Counted from the first letter of the stretch, positions 1 to 8,322 are shown. The stretch is 64,000 bases of DNA from Polaribacter sp. (GCF_024639685.1 NZ_JAHEHX010000002.1:62001-126000); one strand, 5' to 3'. Translations and numbers: made by a program. The notes: generated by a model not told the origin, from the sequence alone.

Positions 1-320
1 TGTGTAACTTCATCCAATAACGGTTATTGTTCCTGTTCGTTCTTCGAAATTTGGATTGCTAGCCACTGTAACGTTTATAGCACCATTATTTGTTCCAAAT
101 CTTGGTGAAAGTGTAATCCAATCCATATTTAATTCTGTGTACCAGTATAAATTTGAAGTAACTATAACTGACTGAGATTCTTGGTCTGCTGAAAAGATAT
201 TTAGCGTTGATAAAGCAACTGTTCTTCTATAATTACTTCATTATCTGGTTCTGATGAACTACAAGATTGTAGGATAAAAAACACAACACTTAACAAACTT
301 AATTTGAATACAAATTTCAT
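1..320 (-). pseudogene. frameshifted BACON-domain lipoprotein, runs off left edge
   Basis: The minus-strand ATG at 320 opens a lipoprotein signal (MKFVFKLSLLSVVFFILQSC, lipobox Cys at residue 20) followed by SSSEPDNE. This frame stops at 203-201 after 39 codons. The reading continues in another frame with Ig-like BACON residues (DWITLSP, then GAINVTVASN, then GTITVIG) until a second stop at 12-10. So at least one indel, and probably two, separate the export signal from the domain. BACON domains are typical of Bacteroidota surface lipoproteins that bind glycans or mucin. The gene is also cut by the window edge, so its original length is unknown. A sequencing error is possible, but two lesions in 320 bases favour a decayed gene. 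Confidence 0.75.
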
Positions 321-360
321 AGATATAGTGTTAAATTTATTTTTTTTGTAAAAGTACAAA

Positions 361-374
361 ATTGGTTAACCAAT
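361..374. repeat. perfect 14-bp palindrome ATTGGTTAACCAAT
   Basis: A perfect palindrome lies about 40 bases upstream of the broken lipoprotein start at 320 and downstream of the metZ stop. Its position suits an operator for the leftward lipoprotein gene, but no regulator is identifiable and chance is possible in A+T-rich DNA. Confidence 0.3.
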
Positions 375-439
375 TATAATAATTTCATCTTAAAATTTTA
401 TGAATTGTAATTAGAGCTAATTTACAAGGTAAATAAATG

Positions 440-1612
440 TTAGTTGCTTAAAGCTTGTGTTAGATCTTCTATAATATCTGCCACATTTTCTAAACCTACA
501 GAAACACGTACCAAACCGTTTGTAATACCAACTTCTAATCTGTCTTCTTCTGATAAACGACCATGAGTTGTAGATGATGGATGTGTAACAATGGTTCTTG
601 TATCACCTAAATTTGCTGATAAAGAACACATTTTAATTTTATCTAAGAATTTTCTACCAGCTTCAATTCCACCTTTAATTTCAAAGGCAACAATATTACC
701 TCCTAATTTCATTTGCTGCTGAGCAACATTATACTGAGGATGTGATTTTAGAAATGGATATTTTACCAAATCAACATTTTTATTTTCTTCTAAAAACTCA
801 GCTACTTTCAAAGCATTTTCGCAATGTTTTTCTACTCTAATCGCTAAAGTTTCTAAACTTTTTGATAAAACCCAAGCATTAAAAGGAGACATAGCTGGTC
901 CTGTATTTCTAGCAAATAAATAAATTTCACGAATCAAATCTTCTTTACCAACTGTAACTCCAGCTAAAACCCTTCCTTGTCCATCCATTAATTTTGTAGC
1001 TGAATGAATTACCAAATCTGCTCCAAACTTTATCGGTTGTTGTATGTAAGGTGTTGCAAAGCAATTATCAACAATATAAATTAGATTATGTTTCTTAGCA
1101 ATTTTACCAATTAAAGCTAAATCTAAAATATCAACAGCAGGATTTGTTGGAGTTTCTATATAAAGAATCGTTGTATTTTCTTTAATTAGGCTTTCTACCA
1201 AATCAACTTCATCAACCTTGAAATAGGAAGTTTCAATATTCCATTTTGGTAAATATTTGGTGAACATACTGTGTGTTGAACCAAAAACAGATCTGCAAGA
1301 AACAATATGATCGCCTGCATTTAACAAGGCTGCAAACGATGAAAAAATTGCAGACATACCTGTTGCAAAGGCGTAACCACTTTCTGCACCTTCCATAGCA
1401 ACCACTTTACTTACAAACTCACTAGTATTTGGATTTGTAAATCTGCTGTATAAATTACGTTGTTTTTCTTCTGCGAATGAAGCTCTCATTTCTTCTGCAT
1501 CATCAAAAACAAAACTAGATGTTAAATATAAAGGCGTAGAATGCTCAGAAAACTGACTTCTTTCAGTTTGGTTTCTTATTGCTTCTGTTTCGAAATGTTT
1601 TTTCTTAGTCAT
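440..1612 (-). CDS. metZ: O-succinylhomoserine sulfhydrylase-like PLP enzyme (MetZ)
   Basis: Cytosolic PLP enzyme of the Cys/Met gamma-family (fold type I), 390 aa, normal length. It replaces the acyl group of an O-acylhomoserine with sulfide to give homocysteine. Visible family marks are SRFTNPNT near 56-63, ATGMSAI near 83-89, the PLP-ring Asp in VDNCFATP (D182), the Schiff-base Lys in SATKLMDGQG (K207), and the GDTRT...HPSSTTHG C-terminal substrate loop. It matches the MetZ branch better than cystathionine gamma-synthase, though the acyl donor cannot be read from sequence. It is the last gene of the SAM-I controlled operon, 48 bases after the MetX-ThrA fusion. A second sulfhydrylase (MetY) opens the same operon, so the two may differ in acyl donor or sulfur donor. 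Confidence 0.85.
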   Translation of the reverse strand: MTKKKHFETEAIRNQTERSQFSEHSTPLYLTSSFVFDDAEEMRASFAEEKQRNLYSRFTNPNTSEFVSKVVAMEGAESGYAFATGMSAIFSSFAALLNAGDHIVSCRSVFGSTHSMFTKYLPKWNIETSYFKVDEVDLVESLIKENTTILYIETPTNPAVDILDLALIGKIAKKHNLIYIVDNCFATPYIQQPIKFGADLVIHSATKLMDGQGRVLAGVTVGKEDLIREIYLFARNTGPAMSPFNAWVLSKSLETLAIRVEKHCENALKVAEFLEENKNVDLVKYPFLKSHPQYNVAQQQMKLGGNIVAFEIKGGIEAGRKFLDKIKMCSLSANLGDTRTIVTHPSSTTHGRLSEEDRLEVGITNGLVRVSVGLENVADIIEDLTQALSN

Positions 1613-1628
1613 TTATAATCTTTATGAA

Positions 1629-1649
1629 ATTCTGATACAAATTCAGAAT
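1629..1649. repeat. small inverted repeat between fusion gene and metZ
   Basis: ATTCTGA and TCAGAAT arms (7 bp) flank a 7-base centre in the only gap of the methionine operon before metZ. No T-tract follows on the minus strand, so it is not a good terminator. It may be a REP-like unit or an RNA-processing or stability hairpin. Confidence 0.35.
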
Positions 1650-1660
1650 GACTTTATGTT

Positions 1661-4600
1661 TTAATTATTATGTTTTGCCAATCTTAAAATATCACCAAAA
1701 ACACCTCTTGCAGTTACACTTGCTCCTGCTCCTGCTCCTTGAATTACAATAGGTTGTTCTCCATAAGATTCAGTGTAAATTTCAAAAATTGCATCAGAAC
1801 CTTTTAAGGATCCCAAAGGAGTACTTGTTGGTGTAGAAACTAGTTTAACTTCTAAATTTCCTTTTTCTTTAGATAAATCTCCACTTAACTCACCTATATA
1901 TCTTAGCACATGATTTTTTTCTTGTTGTTCTTTGAGGATTTGATATTCTTCATTCAACAAATCTAGCTTGCTTAAAAAATCTTCAGGAGAACCTTCTCTT
2001 AAATTTTCTAGAATTAAATTTTTAATGTTAACCTCATCAAACTCATTTTCTAAATCTAATTCTCTTGCTAAAATTAGTAGTTTTCTGGCCACATCATTTC
2101 CACCTAAATCTTCTCTTGGATCTGGTTCTGTAAAACCTTTATCTATAGCTTCTTTTAAAACTTCAGAAAAAGGAACATTGTTTGCAGAAAAATTATTGAA
2201 TAAATAACTTAAACTTCCAGAGAAAACTCCTCTAATCTTTGTAATATTTTCACCTGATTCGTGTAATAAACGAATGGTATCAATTAAAGGTAAACCTGCA
2301 CCAACATTGGTTTCATATAAATACTGTTTTTTGTATTCTTTTAACTTTGCTCTTACTTCTTTATAAAAATCAAAAGACAAGGTATTTGCAATTTTATTGC
2401 ACGAAACTAAATCGAAACCAGCTTTAATTAACGGAATATAATTGTTTACAAAGTTTACACTTGCTGTATTATCTACAGCAATTAAATTTTCTAAGTGATG
2501 CGTTTTTGCAAAAGCAATAATATCACCTACAGATGCATTTTCATCACCATTTTCTAATAAATTTTGTTTCCATTTTTTAGTAGCTCCATTTTTATTTAAG
2601 AGCACTTTTTTAGAATTGGCAACTGCAAAAACAATCAATTGTATTTTACGCCTTTCTAATACAGATTGTGTGTTTTCTATTATTTGATCTATTAATGTTC
2701 CACCAACCAAACCTTTACCAAAAACAGCAATATTTATCTTTTTGGTTACTCCAAAAACTTGACCATGAATTACGTTGACAGCTTTATATAATTGCTCTTT
2801 TTTAACAACCAGACTCACATTTTTACCAGAAACTGTGTTATTAAATAAAAGTGGAACAATTTGATTCTTTATTAGAGCATTATATGGATGATGAAATTCG
2901 CTTAAATCTTGCCCAATAATAGAAATAACTGCAACATCATTATTTACTGAAACATGATTTACATCTTGTGCATAAAGGTCATTTTCAAACTCTTTCTCTA
3001 ACGCTTCAACAGCTTGTTTTGCTTTATTTGAATCGATAATTAAACCTATACCTCTTTCAGAAGAACCTTGTGCAATAATACTTACATTGATGTTTCTATC
3101 ACTCAGCGTTTTAAAAATTCTAGCATCAATGCCAACTTTACCCAGTAAACCTCTACCTTCAAAATTAAGTAAAGAAACATTATCAATGGTTGATATAGAT
3201 TTAATCCCTTTTGCTGAAGATTCTGAAGTGATTAATGTTCCCTGATCTTCTTTATTAAACGTATTTAAAATACGTAAGTTGATGTTTTTCTCTAATAATG
3301 GTATTATTGTTTTTGCATGCAAAATGTTAGCTCCAAAATTGGCTAGTTCATTAGCTTCAGAAAATGATAACTGTGCTATTTTTTTAGCATCAGCAACAAT
3401 ATCTGGATTTGCTGTAAAAATTCCATTTACATGTGTGTAATTTTGTAACTCATCAGCATCTAAAAAATTAGCTAATAAAGCTGCTGTATAATTACTTCCA
3501 TTTCTACCTAAAGTAGTTGTTTCTCCTTTTTTATTTGATGAAATAAAACCTGTTACAACATTTATTGCACCTTTATTCTCTTTAAAAAATTTAAGAATCT
3601 TTTCTTTAGACTCTAATTGAATTGGCTGCGCATTTCCAAAGTTTTCATCAGTAATTATGAGTGATCTCGCATCAACAGGATTAACGGATAAACCCTCTTC
3701 CTCTAATAAACTTGCTACTAATTTTACTGATAATATCTCTCCTTGAGCTAAAACCTCATCTTTTATTTTTTGGCTAAAGTCCCCTAATAAAGAAACCCCT
3801 TCAAAAATGATTTCTAGTTTTGTAAACTGCTCTTTTAAATCTATTGAACTATTAGGGTATTGCTGATATTCCCTAAACTTTTTAAAAGCAATTCTATAAT
3901 CTTTTTTTTGAGCTGCTAACTCTAAAATGGCTTCTAAATCATTGGTTGTATTTCCTCTTGCAGAGAGAACAACTGTAAATTTTTCTCCATTTTTATCTTT
4001 ATCAACAATAATATCAATAGCATTTTTTAAACCTTTTTCATTTGCTAAAGATTTACCTCCAAACTTTATAACTTTCATCTTCTTTTCTCTGTAATCTTTA
4101 TTAAAAATAGGCTCAATTATTTTTTCTAACTGATTGTATTCTATTAAAAAAGCATCATGACCATGCACTGAATTAATTTCATTATAGGTCACATTCGCTT
4201 TTGTTAATGCCAATTTTTTATGTGTTTCTCTGTTTTCTTCGGCTGTAAAAAACAAATCAGAATCCACACCTATAATATGAATATTGGCATCTATTTGATC
4301 TAAAATTGCAATGTCTTTTTTGCCACCAACAGTAACATCAATCGTTTTTAACAATTGATTCATTAATTTATATGAAGATAATTGATAACGTTCTTGCAAC
4401 TTTTTCCCATGATGCAATAACCAACTTTCTACATTAAAAATTGCTGAATCTTCATTTTTAGACCTGTGAAAACGTTCTTTAAAAGATTCTGGTGTTCTGT
4501 AACACAACATTGCATGCATTCTTGCATCATGCACAGGATTGCTAGAGTTTACTAAAAATTGTTCTTGAATTTGGCAATTTGCGATTAACCAATCTGTAGA

Positions 4601-5077
4601 TTTCCAATCTGTGGCAATTGGCAAAAAATGTTGAGTTAATTGATTGTTTAAAACAACCATTTCCCAAGCAATTCCACCACCTAATGAACCCCCAATTAAA
4701 GCAAATAGTTGTTTAATTTTTAGGGTTGATAATCCTTCTAAAAAAAGTTTAGCAACATCTCTAGCAATAAAATCTTTGTAATTATCTATCAAAAATTCAT
4801 CAAAACCATTACCAGGAATATTAAAAGATAGCACAGTGTAAACATCAATATCAATGGCTTTTTCTTTACCCACAATATCTTGCCACCAACCGTTTTTACC
4901 TGCAACTTCACTATTGCCTGTTAATGCATGGTTGATTAAAACCACAGGAGCTTTACCTAACTCTTTCCCAAAAACTTGATAACTCAAATTTAATTCAGGA
5001 ATTTTTGCACCAGCTTCTGTGGTAAAATCTTTTATTTTAATATGTTCTAATGGATGTGCCAAATTTGCTATTACCAA
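1661..5077 (-). CDS. trifunctional fusion: homoserine O-acyltransferase (MetX) - aspartokinase - homoserine dehydrogenase
   Basis: This 1138-aa protein joins three steps of the Asp-to-Met route. Residues 1-333 are a MetX-type alpha/beta hydrolase with Ser131 in GGSLGGG, Asp274 in DSDLFF and His307 in VHGHDAF, so the triad looks intact. At Met334 an aspartokinase begins at once (MKVIKFGGKS), with TTTLGRNGSN downstream and ACT regulatory domains around 640-775. From about 780 comes homoserine dehydrogenase: Rossmann motif FGKGLVGG, then NVGAGLPLIDT and GFTEPDPREDLGG. Aspartate-semialdehyde dehydrogenase is not in the window. There is no ATG between the upstream stop and the MetX domain; the best start is TTG at 5077, with a second TTG five codons in. 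Met334 could be an internal start. It lies 39 bases after metY under the same SAM-I riboswitch. Related fused proteins probably occur in other flavobacteria. Confidence 0.9.
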   Translation of the reverse strand: MVIANLAHPLEHIKIKDFTTEAGAKIPELNLSYQVFGKELGKAPVVLINHALTGNSEVAGKNGWWQDIVGKEKAIDIDVYTVLSFNIPGNGFDEFLIDNYKDFIARDVAKLFLEGLSTLKIKQLFALIGGSLGGGIAWEMVVLNNQLTQHFLPIATDWKSTDWLIANCQIQEQFLVNSSNPVHDARMHAMLCYRTPESFKERFHRSKNEDSAIFNVESWLLHHGKKLQERYQLSSYKLMNQLLKTIDVTVGGKKDIAILDQIDANIHIIGVDSDLFFTAEENRETHKKLALTKANVTYNEINSVHGHDAFLIEYNQLEKIIEPIFNKDYREKKMKVIKFGGKSLANEKGLKNAIDIIVDKDKNGEKFTVVLSARGNTTNDLEAILELAAQKKDYRIAFKKFREYQQYPNSSIDLKEQFTKLEIIFEGVSLLGDFSQKIKDEVLAQGEILSVKLVASLLEEEGLSVNPVDARSLIITDENFGNAQPIQLESKEKILKFFKENKGAINVVTGFISSNKKGETTTLGRNGSNYTAALLANFLDADELQNYTHVNGIFTANPDIVADAKKIAQLSFSEANELANFGANILHAKTIIPLLEKNINLRILNTFNKEDQGTLITSESSAKGIKSISTIDNVSLLNFEGRGLLGKVGIDARIFKTLSDRNINVSIIAQGSSERGIGLIIDSNKAKQAVEALEKEFENDLYAQDVNHVSVNNDVAVISIIGQDLSEFHHPYNALIKNQIVPLLFNNTVSGKNVSLVVKKEQLYKAVNVIHGQVFGVTKKINIAVFGKGLVGGTLIDQIIENTQSVLERRKIQLIVFAVANSKKVLLNKNGATKKWKQNLLENGDENASVGDIIAFAKTHHLENLIAVDNTASVNFVNNYIPLIKAGFDLVSCNKIANTLSFDFYKEVRAKLKEYKKQYLYETNVGAGLPLIDTIRLLHESGENITKIRGVFSGSLSYLFNNFSANNVPFSEVLKEAIDKGFTEPDPREDLGGNDVARKLLILARELDLENEFDEVNIKNLILENLREGSPEDFLSKLDLLNEEYQILKEQQEKNHVLRYIGELSGDLSKEKGNLEVKLVSTPTSTPLGSLKGSDAIFEIYTESYGEQPIVIQGAGAGASVTARGVFGDILRLAKHNN

Positions 5078-5116
5078 TACGTAGAAAGTTTTGAAAACTT
5101 TTTAAAAATTAAACAT

Positions 5117-6391
5117 TTATATTTGTGAAAAAGCTGCTTTTAAATCTGCTTTTAAATCTTCTAAATCCTCTATACCAACAGATAAACGTATTAAATCTTG
5201 AGAAACACCTGCTCCTTCTTGTGCAACCTCATCTAATTGTTGGTGAGTAGTACTTGCAGGATGAATAATCAATGATTTAGTATCACCAATATTAGCTAGT
5301 AAAGAAAATACTTTTGTTTTATCTGCAATAGTTTTTGCAGCTTCATAACCTCCTTTATGACCAAATGTTACAATTCCACTTTGTCCCTTAGGCAAATACT
5401 TTTTTGCTAACTCATTGTATTTATTACTCTTTAAACCTGGATAATTTACCCAAGCAACTTCTTCTTGCTCCTCTAACCAAGTTGCAAGCGCTAATGCATT
5501 TTCTGAATGTTGTTTAATTCTAACTGGTAATGTTTCTAAACCTTGAATGATGTTAAATGCATTTGTAGGACTTAGTGCTCCTCCAAAATCACGTAATCCT
5601 TCTAAAATTAGTTTAAATGTATAAGATGCAGCCCCTAAAACTTCATGGTATTTTAAACCATGATAACCTGCTGAAGGTTCTGTAAATTCTGGGAATTTAC
5701 CATTTGCCCAATTAAAAGTTCCTGCATCAATTATTGCGCCTCCTAAAGATGTTCCTTGACCACCAATATATTTTGTTAGTGAGTGAATTACAATATTGGC
5801 TCCGTGTTTAATTGGATTTAATAAAGCTGGTGTAGCAACAGTATTATCTACAATAAAAGGAACTTCTGCAACTTTAGAATGCTCAGCTATTGCCTCTAAA
5901 TCTAATACATCTAACTTAGGATTTCCTAAAGATTCTACAAAAAAAGCTCTTGTATTGTCTTGTACAGCAGCTGCAAAATTATTTGGATTAGAAGCATCTA
6001 CAAATGTTGTAGTAATGCCAAATCTAGGTAATGTCACGTTTAATAAATTAAAGGTTCCTCCGTACAAACTACTAGAGGCAACAATATGATCTCCTGCTTT
6101 TAATAGTGTTAATAAGCCTGTAGAAATTGCTGATGTTCCAGAAGCAAAAACAACTGCTCCTATTCCACCTTCTACAGCTGCCAAACGTTCTTGTAAAATT
6201 TGATTTGTTGGGTTGTTTAACCTCGTGTAAATAAAACCTAATTCTGCTAAAGAGAATAAGTTTGCTGCATGATCTGAATCATTAAAAACATAAGATGATG
6301 TTTGATAAATAGGAACTGCTCTTGCTCCTCCATTAGATTTTACATCATGACCTGCGTGCAACGCATTTGTTGCTAATTTGTGAGTACTCAT
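5117..6391 (-). CDS. metY: O-acetylhomoserine sulfhydrylase (MetY)
   Basis: PLP enzyme of the Cys/Met gamma-family, 424 aa, the usual MetY length (longer than MetZ or MetB). It condenses O-acetylhomoserine with sulfide to form homocysteine. Marks: TRLNNPT near 56-62, FASGTSAI near 82-89, the PLP Asp in VDNTVATP (D182), the Schiff-base Lys in HSLTKYIGGQG (K207), and the GDTKS...HPASTTHQQL loop at the C terminus. It is the first gene of the leftward operon; the fused MetX downstream would supply its substrate. The ATG lies about 120 bases after the end of the SAM-I aptamer, so SAM is the likely repressing signal. The presence of both MetY and MetZ in one operon is notable. Confidence 0.9.
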   Translation of the reverse strand: MSTHKLATNALHAGHDVKSNGGARAVPIYQTSSYVFNDSDHAANLFSLAELGFIYTRLNNPTNQILQERLAAVEGGIGAVVFASGTSAISTGLLTLLKAGDHIVASSSLYGGTFNLLNVTLPRFGITTTFVDASNPNNFAAAVQDNTRAFFVESLGNPKLDVLDLEAIAEHSKVAEVPFIVDNTVATPALLNPIKHGANIVIHSLTKYIGGQGTSLGGAIIDAGTFNWANGKFPEFTEPSAGYHGLKYHEVLGAASYTFKLILEGLRDFGGALSPTNAFNIIQGLETLPVRIKQHSENALALATWLEEQEEVAWVNYPGLKSNKYNELAKKYLPKGQSGIVTFGHKGGYEAAKTIADKTKVFSLLANIGDTKSLIIHPASTTHQQLDEVAQEGAGVSQDLIRLSVGIEDLEDLKADLKAAFSQI

Positions 6392-6432
6392 TTTTCTATT
6401 TTTTTGAGTTAATAAATAATTAAAGTCAAAAG

Positions 6433-6449
6433 CATCAATTTTTTTGATG
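6433..6449 (-). promoter_or_regulatory. hairpin between SAM-I aptamer and metY, candidate expression platform
   Basis: CATCAA and TTGATG arms close a short T/A loop about 40 bases upstream of the metY ATG. A weaker hairpin (GTTCA/TGAAC, 6485-6500) lies closer to the aptamer and is followed on the minus strand by a T-rich stretch. Either could be the switching element; neither is a strong classical terminator. This is inference. Confidence 0.35.
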
Positions 6450-6510
6450 TGTTTACTAGAAAAATGTTATTAAGAAAATAGAAAGTTCAAGGAAATGAAC
6501 ATTCTTTTTT

Positions 6511-6641
6511 GTTATCTATCCAATCTCTTTTGTGAGATGCTGATATAAATTCAGCACTTTGGGTAGAATTTAGCACCTTCTTTATTTATAAAGGGTTGCT
6601 AAGGCTTCATAGGGTCTAATCCCTCCACCTTTCTTGATAAC
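6511..6641 (-). ncRNA. SAM-I (S-box) riboswitch controlling the methionine operon
   Basis: Read on the minus strand, the leader contains the S-box core in order: GTTATC opening P1, the AAGAAAGGTGGAGGGA segment, the GACCCTATGAAGCC segment, GCAACC, then AAGGTGCTAAATTC and a P4-like TCTC/GAGA hairpin. GATAAC at 6516-6511 closes P1 against GTTATC at 6641-6636. The order and conserved bases match the SAM-I class. In that class, S-adenosylmethionine binding represses methionine biosynthesis and uptake genes. Here it precedes metY, the MetX-ThrA fusion and metZ. Confidence 0.93.
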
Positions 6642-6671
6642 ATTTCAATAAGTTAGTGAACTTTGTGAGTA

Positions 6672-6703
6672 CAAATATTGCAACAGAAAAAGTTAACATC
6701 CAA
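6672..6703 (-). promoter_or_regulatory. promoter of the methionine operon
   Basis: On the minus strand TTG (6703-6701), a 21-base spacer and AATATTTG (6679-6672) resemble the Bacteroidota TTG / TAnnTTTG promoter with one mismatch in the -7 box. The predicted start near 6665 lies about 25 bases upstream of the SAM-I aptamer. Confidence 0.5.
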
Positions 6704-6843
6704 ATAAAAAGGACTAAATTTTTTAAAATGTATCATTTTCATAAAATTTTGAATCTTAAATTCTCGATTCTTTAAAAATGACCTTAATATCCTGTTAAAA
6801 ATGATTTATTGATGATGTCATTGCAAATAATTATGGTACTAAA

Positions 6844-6875
6844 TTGATTATATCTAAAATTATGATGTATTTTTG
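6844..6875 (+). promoter_or_regulatory. metK promoter
   Basis: TTG (6844-6846), a 21-base spacer and a perfect -7 box TATTTTTG (6868-6875) match the Bacteroidota consensus. The expected transcript start (about 6880-6883) lies immediately before the SAM-II aptamer, so the riboswitch sits at the extreme 5' end of the mRNA. Confidence 0.75.
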
Positions 6876-6884
6876 CATCATAAT
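6859..6884. promoter_or_regulatory. 9-bp inverted repeat centred on the metK -7 box
   Basis: ATTATGATG (6859-6867) and CATCATAAT (6876-6884) are exact reverse complements, and the 8 bases between them are the -7 box itself. A protein bound here would block RNA polymerase directly, so it looks like an operator for an unknown repressor. It largely precedes the predicted transcript start, so an RNA hairpin is less likely. Confidence 0.5.
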
Positions 6885-6939
6885 TAGAGGAAAAATTTGA
6901 ACTGATTGCAACCTCATTAAAAAAATGCTAAAGCAGTAA
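6885..6939 (+). ncRNA. SAM-II riboswitch upstream of metK
   Basis: The plus strand carries the compact SAM-II pattern: P1 5' strand GAGG (6887-6890), an A/U-rich loop with ATTTGAACTG, the conserved ATTGCAA before the P1 3' strand CCTC (6912-6915), an ATTAAA linker, and the GCTAAAG signature (6927-6933). ACTG in loop 1 can pair with CAGT just after GCTAAAG to make the H-type pseudoknot. This is characteristic of the proteobacterial and Bacteroidota SAM-II class that precedes SAM and methionine genes. The call rests on motif order; a covariance-model score was not run. Confidence 0.82.
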
Positions 6940-6956
6940 TTCTATACTCCTTTTAG
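6927..6956 (+). promoter_or_regulatory. possible alternative hairpin of the metK riboswitch
   Basis: GCTAAA (6927-6932), part of the SAM-II ligand core, is exactly complementary to TTTAGC (6952-6957 region) just downstream. Pairing of these would compete with the ligand-bound pseudoknot and could form the expression switch. This is inferred from complementarity only. Confidence 0.35.
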
Positions 6957-7006
6957 CTTCCTGCAATCTTTATCGAATTTTTTAAATCAATAAAAAGAAG
7001 AGTATT

Positions 7007-8263
7007 ATGTCATATTTATTTACCTCAGAAAGTGTTTCTGAAGGACATCCAGATAAAGTTGCAGATCAAATTTCAGATGCATTAATCGATAATTTTTTAG
7101 CTTTTGATAAATCTAGTAAAGTAGCTTGTGAAACTTTAGTTACGACAGGTCAAGTAATTTTAGCTGGTGAAGTAAAATCGAAAACTTATTTAGATGTACA
7201 ACACATTGCAAGAGACGTTATCAATAAGATTGGTTATACAAAAAGTGAGTACATGTTTGATGGGAATTCATGTGGAGTTCTTTCTGCAATTCATGAGCAA
7301 TCACCAGATATAAACCAAGGTGTAGATAGATCTAGTCCAGAAGAACAAGGGGCAGGAGATCAAGGTATGATGTTCGGTTACGCAACAGATGAAACTGAAA
7401 ATTACATGCCTTTAGCTTTAGAATTATCTCATAGATTGCTAAAAGAATTGGCAGAAATTAGAAGAGAAAATTCAGACATTACTTATTTAAGACCAGATGC
7501 GAAAAGCCAAGTAACTATTGAGTATTCTGATGATAACATTCCACAAAGAATAGATGCAATTGTAATTTCTACACAACATGATGATTTTGATACGTCTGAA
7601 GAAGTTATGTTATCAAGAATTAAAAAGGATATTGTAGAGATTTTAATTCCTAGGGTTATTGCAAAATTACCTGAACACATTCAAAAATTATTTACTGATA
7701 GTATTACTTATCACATAAACCCAACAGGAATTTTTGTAATTGGTGGTCCTCATGGAGATACAGGTTTAACTGGTCGTAAAATTATAGTGGATACTTATGG
7801 AGGTAAAGGTGCTCACGGAGGAGGAGCTTTTTCTGGTAAAGACCCAAGTAAAGTAGATAGATCTGGAGCTTATGCTACAAGACATATTGCAAAAAACTTA
7901 GTAGCTGCAGGTCTATGTAAAGAAGTTTTAGTACAGGTTTCTTATGCTATTGGTATTGCAAAACCAACTAGTATTAATGTAGAGACTTATGGTACAGCAA
8001 CTATTAATTTATCTGATGGAGAAATTAGTAAAAAAGTAGAAGAAATTTTTGATATGCGTCCTTATTTTATAGAACAACGTCTAAAATTAAGAACACCTAT
8101 TTATTCTGATACTGCTGCTTATGGACATATGGGTAGAACTCCAGAAATTAAAACGGTTACTTTCTCAAATCCTATGGGAGAAATTGTTTCTGAAGAAGTA
8201 GAAACCTTTACCTGGGAGAAATTAGATTATGTGGACAAAATAAAAGAATCTTTTCAATTATAA
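7007..8263 (+). CDS. metK: S-adenosylmethionine synthase
   Basis: Makes S-adenosylmethionine from methionine and ATP in the cytosol; 418 aa, slightly longer than the E. coli enzyme, as is usual in Bacteroidota. Visible: [13 protein letters not shown] at 13-25 (ATP/Mg site, H14 and K17), [17 protein letters not shown] near 90-106, [12 protein letters not shown] at 115-126, [13 protein letters not shown], and the [16 protein letters not shown] loop with its conserved Lys/Asp residues. It is transcribed alone, with the SAM-II element in its leader and a strong terminator after it. Its product is the ligand for both riboswitches in this region, which forms a feedback pair with the divergent methionine operon. 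Confidence 0.97.
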   Translation: MSYLFTSESVSEGHPDKVADQISDALIDNFLAFDKSSKVACETLVTTGQVILAGEVKSKTYLDVQHIARDVINKIGYTKSEYMFDGNSCGVLSAIHEQSPDINQGVDRSSPEEQGAGDQGMMFGYATDETENYMPLALELSHRLLKELAEIRRENSDITYLRPDAKSQVTIEYSDDNIPQRIDAIVISTQHDDFDTSEEVMLSRIKKDIVEILIPRVIAKLPEHIQKLFTDSITYHINPTGIFVIGGPHGDTGLTGRKIIVDTYGGKGAHGGGAFSGKDPSKVDRSGAYATRHIAKNLVAAGLCKEVLVQVSYAIGIAKPTSINVETYGTATINLSDGEISKKVEEIFDMRPYFIEQRLKLRTPIYSDTAAYGHMGRTPEIKTVTFSNPMGEIVSEEVETFTWEKLDYVDKIKESFQL

Positions 8264-8284
8264 AGAAAGAACTTTATAGTATTT

Positions 8285-8322
8285 AAGACGCTCTAATGTT
8301 AACATTAGAGCGTCTTTTTTTT
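8285..8322 (+). terminator. intrinsic terminator of metK
   Basis: A near-perfect palindrome (AGACGCTCTAATG and its complement around GTTAAC) is followed by a run of eight T residues, 20 bases after the metK stop. Confidence 0.92.

Noticed and set aside
5085..5101. AAAGTTTTGAAAACTTT palindrome between metY and the fusion gene as a terminator
   Set aside because: It is entirely A/T-rich with no T-tract on the minus strand and lies inside an operon that must be read through.
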